Of a stretch of 62,387 bases of DNA, positions 24,966 to 33,208 are shown one piece after another. Each line of letters begins with the position of its first letter. The stretch's first letter is position 1. Source of the stretch: Alphaproteobacteria bacterium (GTDB lineage: Bacteria > Pseudomonadota > Alphaproteobacteria > UBA11222); NCBI GenBank assembly GCA_009693835.1, contig SHWM01000004.1, forward strand, positions 1 through 62,387. Direction: 5' to 3'. The position numbers and the translations under genes are program-made. A model generated the notes under the pieces. The model was not told where the DNA came from and did not search any database. It saw only the letters and a list, made by a program, of their open reading frames with translations.

Positions 24966-26261
24966 ATGGCCGCAGCACAGGATTATAAAGTCGCCGATAT
25001 GTCCCTTGCGGCGTGGGGGCGCAAGGAAATCACGATTGCCGAAACGGAAATGCCGGGCCTGATGGCGCTGCGCCGGGAATTTCACGGGCAAAAACCACTG
25101 GCGGGCGCGCGCATTATAGGCTGCCTGCATATGACCATCCAGACAGCGGTGCTGATAGAGACCCTGGCCGATCTGGGCGCGACCTTGCGCTGGTCGTCCT
25201 GCAATATTTTTTCGACGCAGGATCAGGCGGCGGCGGCTATTGCGGCCGTCGGCGTTCCCGTGTTCGCCTGGAAGGGCGAGACCGAAGAAGAATATGAGTG
25301 GTGCCTGGAGCAGACCATCAAAGGCCCGGGCGGCTGGACACCCAATATGCTGCTGGATGATGGCGGGGATTTAACGCGTCTGATGCATGACAAATATTCC
25401 GATCTGCTGAATGACGTGAAAGGCGTATCTGAAGAAACTACCACGGGCGTGTTGCGGCTGTATGACATGGCCAAGGCGGGCACGCTCAAGATTCCGGCCA
25501 TCAACGTGAATGATTCGGTGACCAAATCCAAATTCGATAATCTCTATGGCTGCCGCGAAAGTCTGGTGGATGGCATCAAACGCGCCACGGATGTGATGAT
25601 GGCGGGAAAGATTGCCGTGGTCTGCGGCTTCGGGGATGTCGGAAAAGGCTCCGCTGCCTCCTTGCGGTCTCAGGGGGCACGCGTGATGGTCACTGAAATC
25701 GATCCGATATGCGCATTGCAGGCCGCCATGGAAGGCTATCAGGTGGTGACCATGGAGCAGGGAGCACCCTTGGGCGATATTTTTGTGACCGCTACCGGTA
25801 ATGTAGACGTGATCACGCTGGATCATATGCGTCTGATGAAGGACCGCGCCATCGTCTGCAATATCGGTCATTTCGATTCTGAAATTCAGGTGGCCGCCCT
25901 GCGCAATTATAAATGGGAAAATGTGAAACCCCAGGTGGACGAGGTTCTGTTTCCGGATGGAAAGCGGCTTTTGCTGCTCGCCGAAGGCCGCCTGGTCAAT
26001 CTGGGCTGCGCCACGGGCCACCCAAGCTTTGTCATGAGCGCCTCCTTTACCAATCAGGTGCTGGCGCAAATGGAACTTTGGCGCAACGCCGCAAAATATG
26101 AGAAGCGCGTTTATGTGTTGCCCAAGCATCTGGATGAAAAGGTGGCGCGCCTGCATCTGGGCAAGCTGGGTGCGCAACTCACCACCCTGTCGGAAAAGCA
26201 GGCCAGTTATCTCGGCATCAGCCAGGCCGGGCCGTTCAAGGCGGAACAATACCGCTACTAG
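24966..26261 (+). CDS. ahcY: Adenosylhomocysteinase (S-adenosyl-L-homocysteine hydrolase)
   Basis: Splits S-adenosylhomocysteine into adenosine and homocysteine, clearing the product inhibitor of methyl transfer. The 431-residue cytoplasmic enzyme has substrate residues in [16 protein letters not shown], the NAD-binding Rossmann motif [17 protein letters not shown] and the C-terminal KAEQYRY tail that closes over NAD. Start follows AGGAAA. The gene order PTS block-ahcY-divL is a conserved alphaproteobacterial arrangement. Very secure. Confidence 0.97.
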   Translation: MAAAQDYKVADMSLAAWGRKEITIAETEMPGLMALRREFHGQKPLAGARIIGCLHMTIQTAVLIETLADLGATLRWSSCNIFSTQDQAAAAIAAVGVPVFAWKGETEEEYEWCLEQTIKGPGGWTPNMLLDDGGDLTRLMHDKYSDLLNDVKGVSEETTTGVLRLYDMAKAGTLKIPAINVNDSVTKSKFDNLYGCRESLVDGIKRATDVMMAGKIAVVCGFGDVGKGSAASLRSQGARVMVTEIDPICALQAAMEGYQVVTMEQGAPLGDIFVTATGNVDVITLDHMRLMKDRAIVCNIGHFDSEIQVAALRNYKWENVKPQVDEVLFPDGKRLLLLAEGRLVNLGCATGHPSFVMSASFTNQVLAQMELWRNAAKYEKRVYVLPKHLDEKVARLHLGKLGAQLTTLSEKQASYLGISQAGPFKAEQYRY

Positions 26262-26282
26262 AAAGGGCCTGAACGGGGCGGG

Positions 26283-26298
26283 TTAACGTTCTGTTAAC
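26283..26298 (+). promoter_or_regulatory. CtrA box (TTAA-N7-TTAAC) upstream of divL
   Basis: TTAACGTTCTGTTAAC matches the full CtrA consensus TTAA-N7-TTAAC exactly: TTAA at 26283-26286, seven bases, TTAAC at 26294-26298. It lies in the 50-base gap between ahcY and divL, ending 13 bases before the divL ATG, and is also an inverted repeat (GGTTAAC/GTTAACC, 26281-26299). The position suggests CtrA control of divL, whose product in Caulobacter acts upstream of CtrA. Confidence 0.6.
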
Positions 26299-26311
26299 CA
26301 TTGCCTGACAA

Positions 26312-27301
26312 TTGTTTCGCATGATGGGGCAATACTTACATTTCCTACCTTGGTTGATACTTGGCCCGGCCTTGTTTACAGGCTTCGCGGGAGCGTATTT
26401 CTGGCGGCAGGGGCAGGCGGCAACGCGGCATTGGGGCCAGCAGACACTGGCCGCGGCCCGCTTGCAGTCCAGACTGGAAAGCCTGGAACGACTGCTTGAA
26501 TCGGGCACGGGCACGATGTTTCTCTGGGACGCCGATCACGGGGTGCGTGTTTTTACCCAGAACAGCGAAGCGGCGGACGCTGATGGCGCCGCCGCCTTCT
26601 CCCGGTTATGCGGTAATCTGACGGAGGCGTCCCGCGCCGAATTGATGGCGGCGCTTGAGGCGCTGCGGGAAAATGGCGCCGCATTTGCGTTTCCTATCTT
26701 CTGCACGGACCAGCGCACGTTAGCCTGTCAGGGCAAGCCTGCGGGCGCGGGAACCGCACTCACTGTCTCCGATGTCAGCCAGGCCTATAGCGAAATTGTC
26801 ACCTTACGCGACGCGCTGAAGGAAACGCTGGAGGATCGGGATTTTCTGCGCCATGCCATTAACGGCATCCCCTATCCCGCGTGGCGGCGGGACGTAAATG
26901 ACCGTCTGACCTGGGTCAACGAAGCCTACTGCCGCGCAGTCGACGCCGCCTCTGGCGACGACGCCGTCCAGCGCGGAGAGGAACTTGTCAGCCGCAAGGC
27001 GCTGATGGAAATCCGGCAGCCGGGCAGTTCGCATCGTGTTGGCACAGTGGTGGCGGGACAAAGGCGCATTCTAGATCTGTTCGAGGTTTCCACCGGCAAG
27101 AGAAGCGTTGGCCTGGCGGTAGACGTGACGGAAATTCAGGACGCGCAAAACGAGGTTGCGGGACAGCGCGCATCGCAGCGCGCCATCCTGAATCATTTAC
27201 GGACGCCGGTGGTGAGTTTTTCTGGTGACGGCTCCCTGGAGTTCTTCAATCAGGGCTTTGCGGATTTATGGAATTTACCGGCAGAATGGCTTGCGACATA
27301 G
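26312..27301 (+). CDS. divL: DivL-like cell-cycle kinase, N-terminal part, ended by an in-frame amber codon
   Basis: Residues 1-329 of a DivL-like protein: one N-terminal membrane segment (LPWLILGPALFTGFAGAYFW), a coiled stretch (AARLQSRLESLERLLESG) and PAS-type sensor regions (LNHLRTPVVSFSGDGSLEFFNQGFADLWNL). The frame ends at TAG 27299-27301, directly between EWLAT and PHHGEVLEAM, in the middle of a conserved PAS segment. The sequence continues in the same frame for 471 codons, so one codon separates two halves of one protein. In Caulobacter DivL is an essential polar scaffold that activates CckA and thereby CtrA. A sequencing error, recent mutation or amber readthrough are all possible. 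Confidence 0.78.
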   Translation: MFRMMGQYLHFLPWLILGPALFTGFAGAYFWRQGQAATRHWGQQTLAAARLQSRLESLERLLESGTGTMFLWDADHGVRVFTQNSEAADADGAAAFSRLCGNLTEASRAELMAALEALRENGAAFAFPIFCTDQRTLACQGKPAGAGTALTVSDVSQAYSEIVTLRDALKETLEDRDFLRHAINGIPYPAWRRDVNDRLTWVNEAYCRAVDAASGDDAVQRGEELVSRKALMEIRQPGSSHRVGTVVAGQRRILDLFEVSTGKRSVGLAVDVTEIQDAQNEVAGQRASQRAILNHLRTPVVSFSGDGSLEFFNQGFADLWNLPAEWLAT

Positions 27302-27316
27302 CCGCATCATGGCGAG

Positions 27317-28714
27317 GTGCTGGAAGCCATGCGCGAGTCCCGCCGGATTCCCGAACAGGCGGATTTTCCGGTGTGGAAGCGAAAGCAGCTGGCCTCCTAT
27401 ACCGAGCTGATCGACAGCCAGGAGGAAATCTGGCAGCTGCCAAATGAACGCACCCTGCGTGTTGTCACCCAGGCCCGCCGCAATGGCGGATTGTTTGTTT
27501 TGTACGAAGATCTGACTGAATTGCTGACGCTGGAACGGTCCCTTAATGCGTTATCCAGGGTTCAGCTGGAACCCCTCAACAGCCTGCAGGAAGGTGTGGC
27601 GGTGTTTGGAATCGATGGCCGGATGCGGTTATATAATCCCGCCTTTCCGCGCATTCTCAAGATGAATGAAATGGTCGTGCAGGAGCATCCGCATATTGAT
27701 GAGATTCAGGGATTTTATCAGGCGCTGGTGCCGGATTTGCGGGGCTGGGATGCGATTAAGTCCCGCATCACGGGCGCTGAAACAGACCGCGAGATGTATA
27801 TATTGCGGGCCCAGCGCAAGGATAACATGGTCATTGATTGCACGATTGCCCCGCTACCGGATGGGGGCAGCCTGTTGACCATGGCGGATGTGACAGGTTC
27901 CGTGCAGATCGAGCGTGCGTTGCGCGACCGCAACGAAGCCCTGGAAACCACGGATCGCCTGAAATCCGAATTCATCGCGCACATTTCCTATCAGTTCCGT
28001 ACGCGGCTCAACAGCATTATCGGTTTTGCCGAAATACTGGAGCATGAATTTTTTGGCACAATGAATGAACGCCAGCATGAATATTCGCAAGGCCTGCTGG
28101 AGGCGTCGCAACAATTACTGGCGCTGGTCAATGACGTGATCGATCTGGCCTCGATCGAATCAGGGCAATTATCGCTGAGTCAGGACCGGGTTGATGTCAG
28201 GGGCTTGCTTGACTCGGTACGCGAGCTGTCGCGTCAGCGTGCGCGCGAATGTGATCTGACGCTGGTGCTGGACTGCCCGGAGGATATGGGCGTCATTTTT
28301 GCAGATGAACGGCGTATCAAGCAGGTTATGTTCAATCTTATTTCGAACGCGATCAAATTTTCGACTGCGGGCGAAGAGATTGTGATTGGCGCGAACCGGG
28401 TGGTGCAGGATGGGGGCGGCGTCTGCCAGCTATGGGTGCGCGACCGAGGCGCGGGAATTGAACGCAATTATCAGGAAAACATGTTCAAGCCGTTTGAATC
28501 CCGGTCCCGGAGTGGCGGGGAACAGGGTGCGGGGATCGGGCTGTCGCTGGTGCGCAGCCTGATCGAATTGCACGAGGGTTGGGTCGAGATAGAATCCGAA
28601 CCCGGACAGGGAACCAAGGTTATCTGCAATCTGCCGTTAAAGCGGAAGGATGATAACAGCGATCTTCCGGTCAGTCCGCCGTTGGCGATCCAGGTGATCC
28701 AGGCACGCCTTTAG
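27317..28714 (+). CDS. divL: DivL-like cell-cycle kinase, C-terminal PAS/kinase part with Tyr in place of the phosphoacceptor His
   Basis: Continuation, in the same frame, of the gene that starts at 26312; read through, the product would be 800 residues (Caulobacter DivL: 769). It has a further PAS domain (PLNSLQEGVAVFGIDGRMRLYNPAF), a HisKA-type helix and a HATPase domain with N box (NLISNAIKFS), G1 (DRGAGIE) and G2 (EQGAGIGLSLV). The H-box reads HISYQFRTRLNSIIGF: the phosphoacceptor His is Tyr (residue 560 of the read-through protein; Tyr550 in Caulobacter DivL), and the usual E-L-R-T-P is Q-F-R-T-R. Start for this fragment alone (GTG 27317) is arbitrary. The 3' end overlaps the convergent reductase gene by 44 bases. 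Confidence 0.8.
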   Translation: MLEAMRESRRIPEQADFPVWKRKQLASYTELIDSQEEIWQLPNERTLRVVTQARRNGGLFVLYEDLTELLTLERSLNALSRVQLEPLNSLQEGVAVFGIDGRMRLYNPAFPRILKMNEMVVQEHPHIDEIQGFYQALVPDLRGWDAIKSRITGAETDREMYILRAQRKDNMVIDCTIAPLPDGGSLLTMADVTGSVQIERALRDRNEALETTDRLKSEFIAHISYQFRTRLNSIIGFAEILEHEFFGTMNERQHEYSQGLLEASQQLLALVNDVIDLASIESGQLSLSQDRVDVRGLLDSVRELSRQRARECDLTLVLDCPEDMGVIFADERRIKQVMFNLISNAIKFSTAGEEIVIGANRVVQDGGGVCQLWVRDRGAGIERNYQENMFKPFESRSRSGGEQGAGIGLSLVRSLIELHEGWVEIESEPGQGTKVICNLPLKRKDDNSDLPVSPPLAIQVIQARL

Positions 28715-29729
28715 CGGACGAATATTCAAATTTCAGCTCCACGTCCGGGTAGACGATTTTGTAGGCGGCATGGCACGCCATTTCAATCTCGCTAAACCCG
28801 GCCAGAATAAGATGCAGCTTGCCGGGATAGAGCGCGATATCACCAGCGGCGAAAATACCGGGTATATTGGTGACGCAGGTGGCGGGGTCCACATGGATGT
28901 GTTTTTTGTCCAGATTCAGCCCCCATTCGGCTATCGGCCCCAGTTTGTTGGAAAGGCCATAGAACGCCAGGAAATGATCGGCTTCCAGAATCCGGTTGCC
29001 CTGTTTGCTCTCCACCTCGACGCCGGTCAGTTTGCCGGCCGCGCCATGCAGGGATTTGACCGTATAGGGTACGACATAATCAATTTCCTCGGATTTGGCC
29101 CAGGCGCGCATTTTATCGACATTGGCGTCGGCGGCCCGGAAACCGTCGCGCCGGTGCACGATCGCCACCCGGCCGGCAATTTCCTTCAGCGACATCACCC
29201 AGTCCACCGCGCTGTCGCCGCCGCCGGCGATGACCAGTTTCTTGCCGCGAAACGCTTCGCGCTTTTTCACCAGATAATGCACATTGCCGGAAGCTTCATA
29301 AATGTCGAGATGCTCCACCGGCGGGCGGTTGGGGCCAAACGCGCCAACCCCGGCCGCGATGATCACGGCCTTGGCGTTAACGACATAGTTCTTGCTGGTG
29401 GTCAGCCGCCAATATGCGTCAGTGCCGCCAGGAATTTTTTCCATGGTCATGACCTGCTGATCCAGCAGATAGGTAGGAAGGAAGGGTGCCCCCTGCTTTT
29501 CCAGATTGACGATCAGCTGCTGCGCCTCAATCGACGGATAGCCGGGAATGTCATAAACCGGCTTTTCCGGATAGAGTGCCGTGACCTGGCCGCCGGTCAT
29601 TTCAAGTGAATCGATCAGAACGGTTTTCATGTTCAGCATGCCTGCGGCGAAAATGCCAAACAGGCCGACCGGGCCAGCGCCAATAATGGCAATGTCGGTA
29701 GTCAGGGTGGTGCCGTTTATCGTAGACAT
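28671..29729 (-). CDS. Ferredoxin--NADP(+) reductase, thioredoxin-reductase-like type
   Basis: A 352-residue flavoprotein resembling thioredoxin reductase but without its redox CxxC, as in the type 2 ferredoxin-NADP reductases of Bacillus and many Alphaproteobacteria. FAD motif IIGAGPVGLFGIFAAGML, central NADPH motif VIAGGGDSAVDWVM with VHRRDGFRA, and terminal GIFAAGDIALYPGKLHLILAGFSE are visible. It moves electrons between NADPH and ferredoxin or flavodoxin. It is transcribed against divL and overlaps its 3' end by 44 bases, an unusual amount for two conserved genes. The tail VPGSPGSPTAD is probably not conserved. Confidence 0.9.
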   Translation of the reverse strand: MSTINGTTLTTDIAIIGAGPVGLFGIFAAGMLNMKTVLIDSLEMTGGQVTALYPEKPVYDIPGYPSIEAQQLIVNLEKQGAPFLPTYLLDQQVMTMEKIPGGTDAYWRLTTSKNYVVNAKAVIIAAGVGAFGPNRPPVEHLDIYEASGNVHYLVKKREAFRGKKLVIAGGGDSAVDWVMSLKEIAGRVAIVHRRDGFRAADANVDKMRAWAKSEEIDYVVPYTVKSLHGAAGKLTGVEVESKQGNRILEADHFLAFYGLSNKLGPIAEWGLNLDKKHIHVDPATCVTNIPGIFAAGDIALYPGKLHLILAGFSEIEMACHAAYKIVYPDVELKFEYSSAKGVPGSPGSPTAD

Positions 29730-29813
29730 AGGAATTCATGCTCGCTGTTGAATATCGGTTGCAACAACATCGGCTAAGCGGCACCGCAAATCAAGTAGAA
29801 GCACACCCGCGAA

Positions 29814-30320
29814 ATGAGCCAGAAGCAGAAAAATGAGACCATGGGTGAACACTCATTCCTGCTGCCGGACCTGGCCGCCACGCAGGCCCTCGCGGTCCGG
29901 CTGGGGCGTTTACTGCGTGCGGGCGATGTGGTGGCGCTCTATGGCGGGCTCGGCGCGGGAAAAACCGCCTTTGCAAGGGCGCTGATTCAAAGCCTTCAGG
30001 CCCCTCTGGGTCTGGTGGAGGAAGTGCCCAGCCCGACATTTTCGCTGGTGCAGCATTATCAGATCGGCCCGCTGGGCCTATGGCATTTTGATCTGTACCG
30101 GCTTTCGGGCCCCGGAGAAACCCATGAACTGGGTCTGGAGGAAGCCTTTGCCGAGGGTGTCAGCCTGATTGAATGGCCGCAATGCGTGGAATCCCGGCTG
30201 CCCCCCAATCGTCTGGAGATTTATCTTGAAATTCCGGCAGATGCAGGCATTCAGGAGAGCAGGCGGCAGGTGCGCCTGGCGGGTTATGGGGACTGGCCGG
30301 AGCGGATGCAAAATGTCTGA
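29814..30320 (+). CDS. tsaE: tRNA threonylcarbamoyladenosine biosynthesis ATPase TsaE
   Basis: P-loop ATPase that works with TsaB and TsaD to make t6A37 in ANN-decoding tRNAs. The 168-residue protein has Walker A GGLGAGKT, VPSPTFSLVQHY and LWHFDLYRL, the typical TsaE order. A second start at 29841 (MGEHSFLLPDLAAT) aligns better with the usual TsaE N-terminus, so the first nine residues may not be translated. It overlaps amgK by eight bases. The divL-tsaE-amgK neighbourhood is conserved in Alphaproteobacteria; a reductase gene on the opposite strand is inserted between divL and tsaE here. Confidence 0.93.
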   Translation: MSQKQKNETMGEHSFLLPDLAATQALAVRLGRLLRAGDVVALYGGLGAGKTAFARALIQSLQAPLGLVEEVPSPTFSLVQHYQIGPLGLWHFDLYRLSGPGETHELGLEEAFAEGVSLIEWPQCVESRLPPNRLEIYLEIPADAGIQESRRQVRLAGYGDWPERMQNV

Positions 30321-31380
30321 ACGCGAACAGGAAATAGCGGATTTTCTTCATCGGGCCGGTTGGGGTGCTGCAAACCGCACCCGCATGGCCGATGACGCGG
30401 GCTATCGAAGCTATCAGCGCCTGTCGGGAGCCCTGGGGGGAGCCATTTTGATGAATGCGCCGCCCGGCGGCGATCAGCTGCGCTCGGCTGCGGCGGGGGC
30501 CTATAACAGGCTGGCGCATCTGGCAACCGATTGCCGGCCGTTTGCGGCGGTCGCGCGCTATCTGCAAGGACTGGGACTGACGGCGCCGCAAATTCTGGCC
30601 GCGGATCTGCCGCGCGGTCTGATGCTGCTGGAAGATCTGGGCGATGATCTGTTCGCCAGCGCCATTCCCGCGGGCGCGGATGAAACACAGCTTTATGGTG
30701 CGGCCATTGACGTGTTGCTGGCGCTGCATGCCGCAAAGGTCCTGGACAGGCTGCCGGTGGGCGACGGCGGCGATCATGTGCTGAGCCAGTATGATGCGGG
30801 TGCACAGGAAGCCGAAGTGCGGCTGTTATGCGAATGGTACGCCCCGGTGGTGATGGGCCGCGCGCTGGAGGAGCCTGCACAGGCGGAATTTTTAGATCAT
30901 TGGCGGCATTTGTTCGTGCGCGTTACGCCCGCGCGCCCGGTGCTGGTGTTACGCGATTATCATGCGCAGAATCTGTTCTGGCTGCCGCAACGCCGTGGCG
31001 TTGCGCGCGTGGGGCTGATCGATTTTCAGGATGGTCTGCTGGGCAGCCCCGCCTATGATCTGGTGTCGTTGCTGGAAGATGCGCGCCGCGATGTGCCGCC
31101 CGGGCTTGCAGCGGTGATGCTCGCGCGTTATTGCGCGGGCGCCGCCCTGGCGGATTCAGGCTTTGACGAAGCCGGGTTCCGCACGGCCTATGCGGTGGCG
31201 GGTGCCCAGCGTAATTGTAAAATTCTGGGTATTTTTGCGCGGCTCGCCAAACGCGATAACAAGCCCGCTTATTTACAACTGATTCCCCGTGTGCGCGCCT
31301 GTCTGCGCCAGGATTTGCAGCATCCGGCGTTATCGCCGCTCAAAGACTGGTTCGCGGCGCATCTGCCTCTGGAGGGTTAG
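30313..31380 (+). CDS. amgK: N-acetylmuramate/N-acetylglucosamine kinase AmgK (aminoglycoside phosphotransferase fold)
   Basis: A 355-residue kinase of the APH fold. AmgK phosphorylates the anomeric position of MurNAc or GlcNAc in the peptidoglycan recycling route that bypasses de novo UDP-MurNAc synthesis. Catalytic-loop residues are seen in LRDYHAQNLFWLP (Asp and Asn) and the metal-binding Asp in GLIDFQDGLLGSPAYDL. The start overlaps tsaE. The partner murU (nucleotidyltransferase) usually follows but is not present; instead comes a decayed short gene, so either murU is elsewhere or the route is incomplete. Confidence 0.88.
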   Translation: MSEREQEIADFLHRAGWGAANRTRMADDAGYRSYQRLSGALGGAILMNAPPGGDQLRSAAAGAYNRLAHLATDCRPFAAVARYLQGLGLTAPQILAADLPRGLMLLEDLGDDLFASAIPAGADETQLYGAAIDVLLALHAAKVLDRLPVGDGGDHVLSQYDAGAQEAEVRLLCEWYAPVVMGRALEEPAQAEFLDHWRHLFVRVTPARPVLVLRDYHAQNLFWLPQRRGVARVGLIDFQDGLLGSPAYDLVSLLEDARRDVPPGLAAVMLARYCAGAALADSGFDEAGFRTAYAVAGAQRNCKILGIFARLAKRDNKPAYLQLIPRVRACLRQDLQHPALSPLKDWFAAHLPLEG

Positions 31381-31387
31381 TTTATTT

Positions 31388-31656
31388 CTACCTGCGCACT
31401 AAGTATCCAACCGTCCCACCGGCGGCAGCGCTTATAATCGACATAGCCCACTTTTTTTCTTCTGCGGATGCTTCTGGCGATGACAGCGTATTTATGCAAA
31501 TCCACACGATTAGCGCCACGAACCCGATACCAGCCAGAAAAGTGTCACTTCCCTGAATAACCGGACTATACGTTCGCTTGCAGCTTCCTCTCGCTGAATA
31601 GTTACATTGATTTCATGACCAGCCGCAGGCTTGCCAAGGTCAATTGTGCTGTTTAC
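31388..31656 (-). pseudogene. Decayed two-TM small protein gene downstream of the RHH gene
   Basis: On the minus strand one frame reads NSTIDLGKPAAGHEINVTIQ...RIVRLFREVTLF, and the next frame continues LAGIGFVALIVWICINTL...EEKKWAMSIISAAAGGTVGYLVRR and a stop. The two join if one base is added to the A run at 31538-31541 (T run on the coding strand), giving an 89-residue protein with two membrane helices. The first codon would be GTA at 31656, overlapping the stop of the RHH gene; GTG there would give the usual GTGA overlap. Both the frameshift and the start change point to decay or to sequencing error. Confidence 0.55.
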
Positions 31657-31865
31657 AGGCCGATGATTTCCGTTTTTAATTTATCGGTGTCACGCTCTAC
31701 CAGGCCGATCTTCAATCCATGCGCCGCGCCATTACGGGCCGCTAAATACAACTCAATTGCCTTACGAAAAATTTCGCTCCTGGTCGTATCGTGGTCAGCC
31801 TCAATAATTTTATCAATTTCTTGGTTCAACTTGTCAGATAGAACCATATTGATGCGTACGCTCAT
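31653..31865 (-). CDS. Ribbon-helix-helix (CopG-like) DNA-binding protein
   Basis: A 70-residue protein with the RHH pattern: short basic N-terminal strand (SVRINMVLSDKLNQEID), then a helix-turn-helix (TRSEIFRKAIELYLAARNG). Such proteins are dimeric repressors, often antitoxins that control their own operon. The tail HGLKIGLVERDTDKLKTEIIGL is conserved-looking and overlaps a decayed two-TM gene downstream, so it may belong to a two-gene unit rather than a classical toxin-antitoxin pair. No toxin gene is seen. It lies between amgK and glcF. Confidence 0.75.
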   Translation of the reverse strand: MSVRINMVLSDKLNQEIDKIIEADHDTTRSEIFRKAIELYLAARNGAAHGLKIGLVERDTDKLKTEIIGL

Positions 31866-31908
31866 TATGTCACCATATATATGTGAATTGTATGCTGTTT
31901 ATATGTAA

Positions 31909-33198
31909 TTATAGCGCATTGGTCAAGTGATTTTTTTCCCTTCCCTGCGCCTGCTCCAGCAACTGCACCCAGTGCAGCACGGGAATTTTTGCGCCCGCCG
32001 CGATCTGCACCTGACAGCCGATATTGCCGGTGGCGATGATGTCGGGTTGCAGCGCCAGCAAATTTTCCGTCTTGGCGGCGGCCAGCCGTGCGCTCATATC
32101 CGGCTGCAACAGGGTGTAACTGCCGGCCGCGCCACAGCACAGATGCGCATCGCGTGGAATCAGCACTTCAAAGCCTGCCTTTTGTAACAGGCTTTCCACC
32201 TTGCCGCTTTGCTTCTGGCCGTGCTGCAGCGAACAGGCGGCGTGATAGGCGATGCGCTGGGTCTGGGGCTGTACAGAGGCAGGCAGGTCCAGCGCAAACA
32301 GAAACTCGCTGATGTCCTGGGTAATGGCGGCCATATGCGCCGCCACTTCCTTATACAGATCGTCGTCGCGCAGTAAATGCGCATATTCCTTTACCTGCGT
32401 GCCGCAGCCGGATGCGGTGATCAGAATGGCGTCGAGGCCCCCATTGCCGGCGGCCTCCGCCCAGGCGCGGACATTGGCGCGGGCAAACTGTTTTGCGGAA
32501 GCCGCCTGCCCCAGATGATAATTGAGCGCGCCACAGCACCCGGCCTGTTCGGGAACCACGACTTCCACGCCCAGCTGGTTGAGCAGCCGGATCGCGGCGA
32601 TATTGATTTCCGGCGCCAGCACGGGCTGCACACAGCCGTTCAGCAGCGCCACACGCCTGCGCCTTGCGCCTTGCGCCGGATAGACGCCAGAAAGTGCTTT
32701 GCACGAGGGCAGCGCCGTCTTCCACGTCATGGCGGCCATGCGGCCAAGCGGGCCGGGCAGGTATCTGGCAAACGGTGAGCTGAGTTTTCCAAGCCACATG
32801 GCGGCGCGGAATCGCCCGGTATGCGGTAAAACAAACCCAATCGCCGCGCGCAGTAATTGTTCCAGAAGCGGCCGCTGGAAATGGGTTTCGATATGCGCGC
32901 GGGCATGGTCCACCAGCCGCATATAATCCACGCCGGAGGGGCAGGTGGTGGCGCAGCCCAAACAGGACAGGCAACCGTCTATATGGGCCACCGTGCGCGC
33001 ATCCGGCGGCGCCGCGCTTTGCAGCATTTCACGCATCAGATAAATGCGCCCGCGCGGCCCGTCATTCTCATTGCCGGTTTGCAGATAGGTCGGACAGGTG
33101 GCGTTGCAAAATCCGCAATGCACGCAGGCGCGCAGAATTTTTTCGGACTGCGCCATGCCGGGTTCGCGTAATTGTGCGGGGCTGAACTCTGTGCGCAT
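31909..33198 (-). CDS. glcF: Glycolate oxidase iron-sulfur subunit GlcF
   Basis: A 429-residue protein with two 4Fe-4S ferredoxin-like motifs (C25-x2-C28-x2-C31-x3-C35-P and C76-x2-C79-x2-C82-x3-C86-P) and two CCG domains (AGCCGALNYHLG, HLCCGAAGSY), the GlcF arrangement. With GlcD and GlcE it oxidises glycolate to glyoxylate and passes electrons to quinone. glcD and glcE are not in this window; the gene instead follows serB by ten bases on the same strand. Related lactate-oxidation subunits (LldE/LutA) are shorter, so GlcF is the better call. Partner genes must lie elsewhere if it is active. Confidence 0.88.
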   Translation of the reverse strand: MRTEFSPAQLREPGMAQSEKILRACVHCGFCNATCPTYLQTGNENDGPRGRIYLMREMLQSAAPPDARTVAHIDGCLSCLGCATTCPSGVDYMRLVDHARAHIETHFQRPLLEQLLRAAIGFVLPHTGRFRAAMWLGKLSSPFARYLPGPLGRMAAMTWKTALPSCKALSGVYPAQGARRRRVALLNGCVQPVLAPEINIAAIRLLNQLGVEVVVPEQAGCCGALNYHLGQAASAKQFARANVRAWAEAAGNGGLDAILITASGCGTQVKEYAHLLRDDDLYKEVAAHMAAITQDISEFLFALDLPASVQPQTQRIAYHAACSLQHGQKQSGKVESLLQKAGFEVLIPRDAHLCCGAAGSYTLLQPDMSARLAAAKTENLLALQPDIIATGNIGCQVQIAAGAKIPVLHWVQLLEQAQGREKNHLTNAL

Positions 33199-33208
33199 CT
33201 ACACCGCC

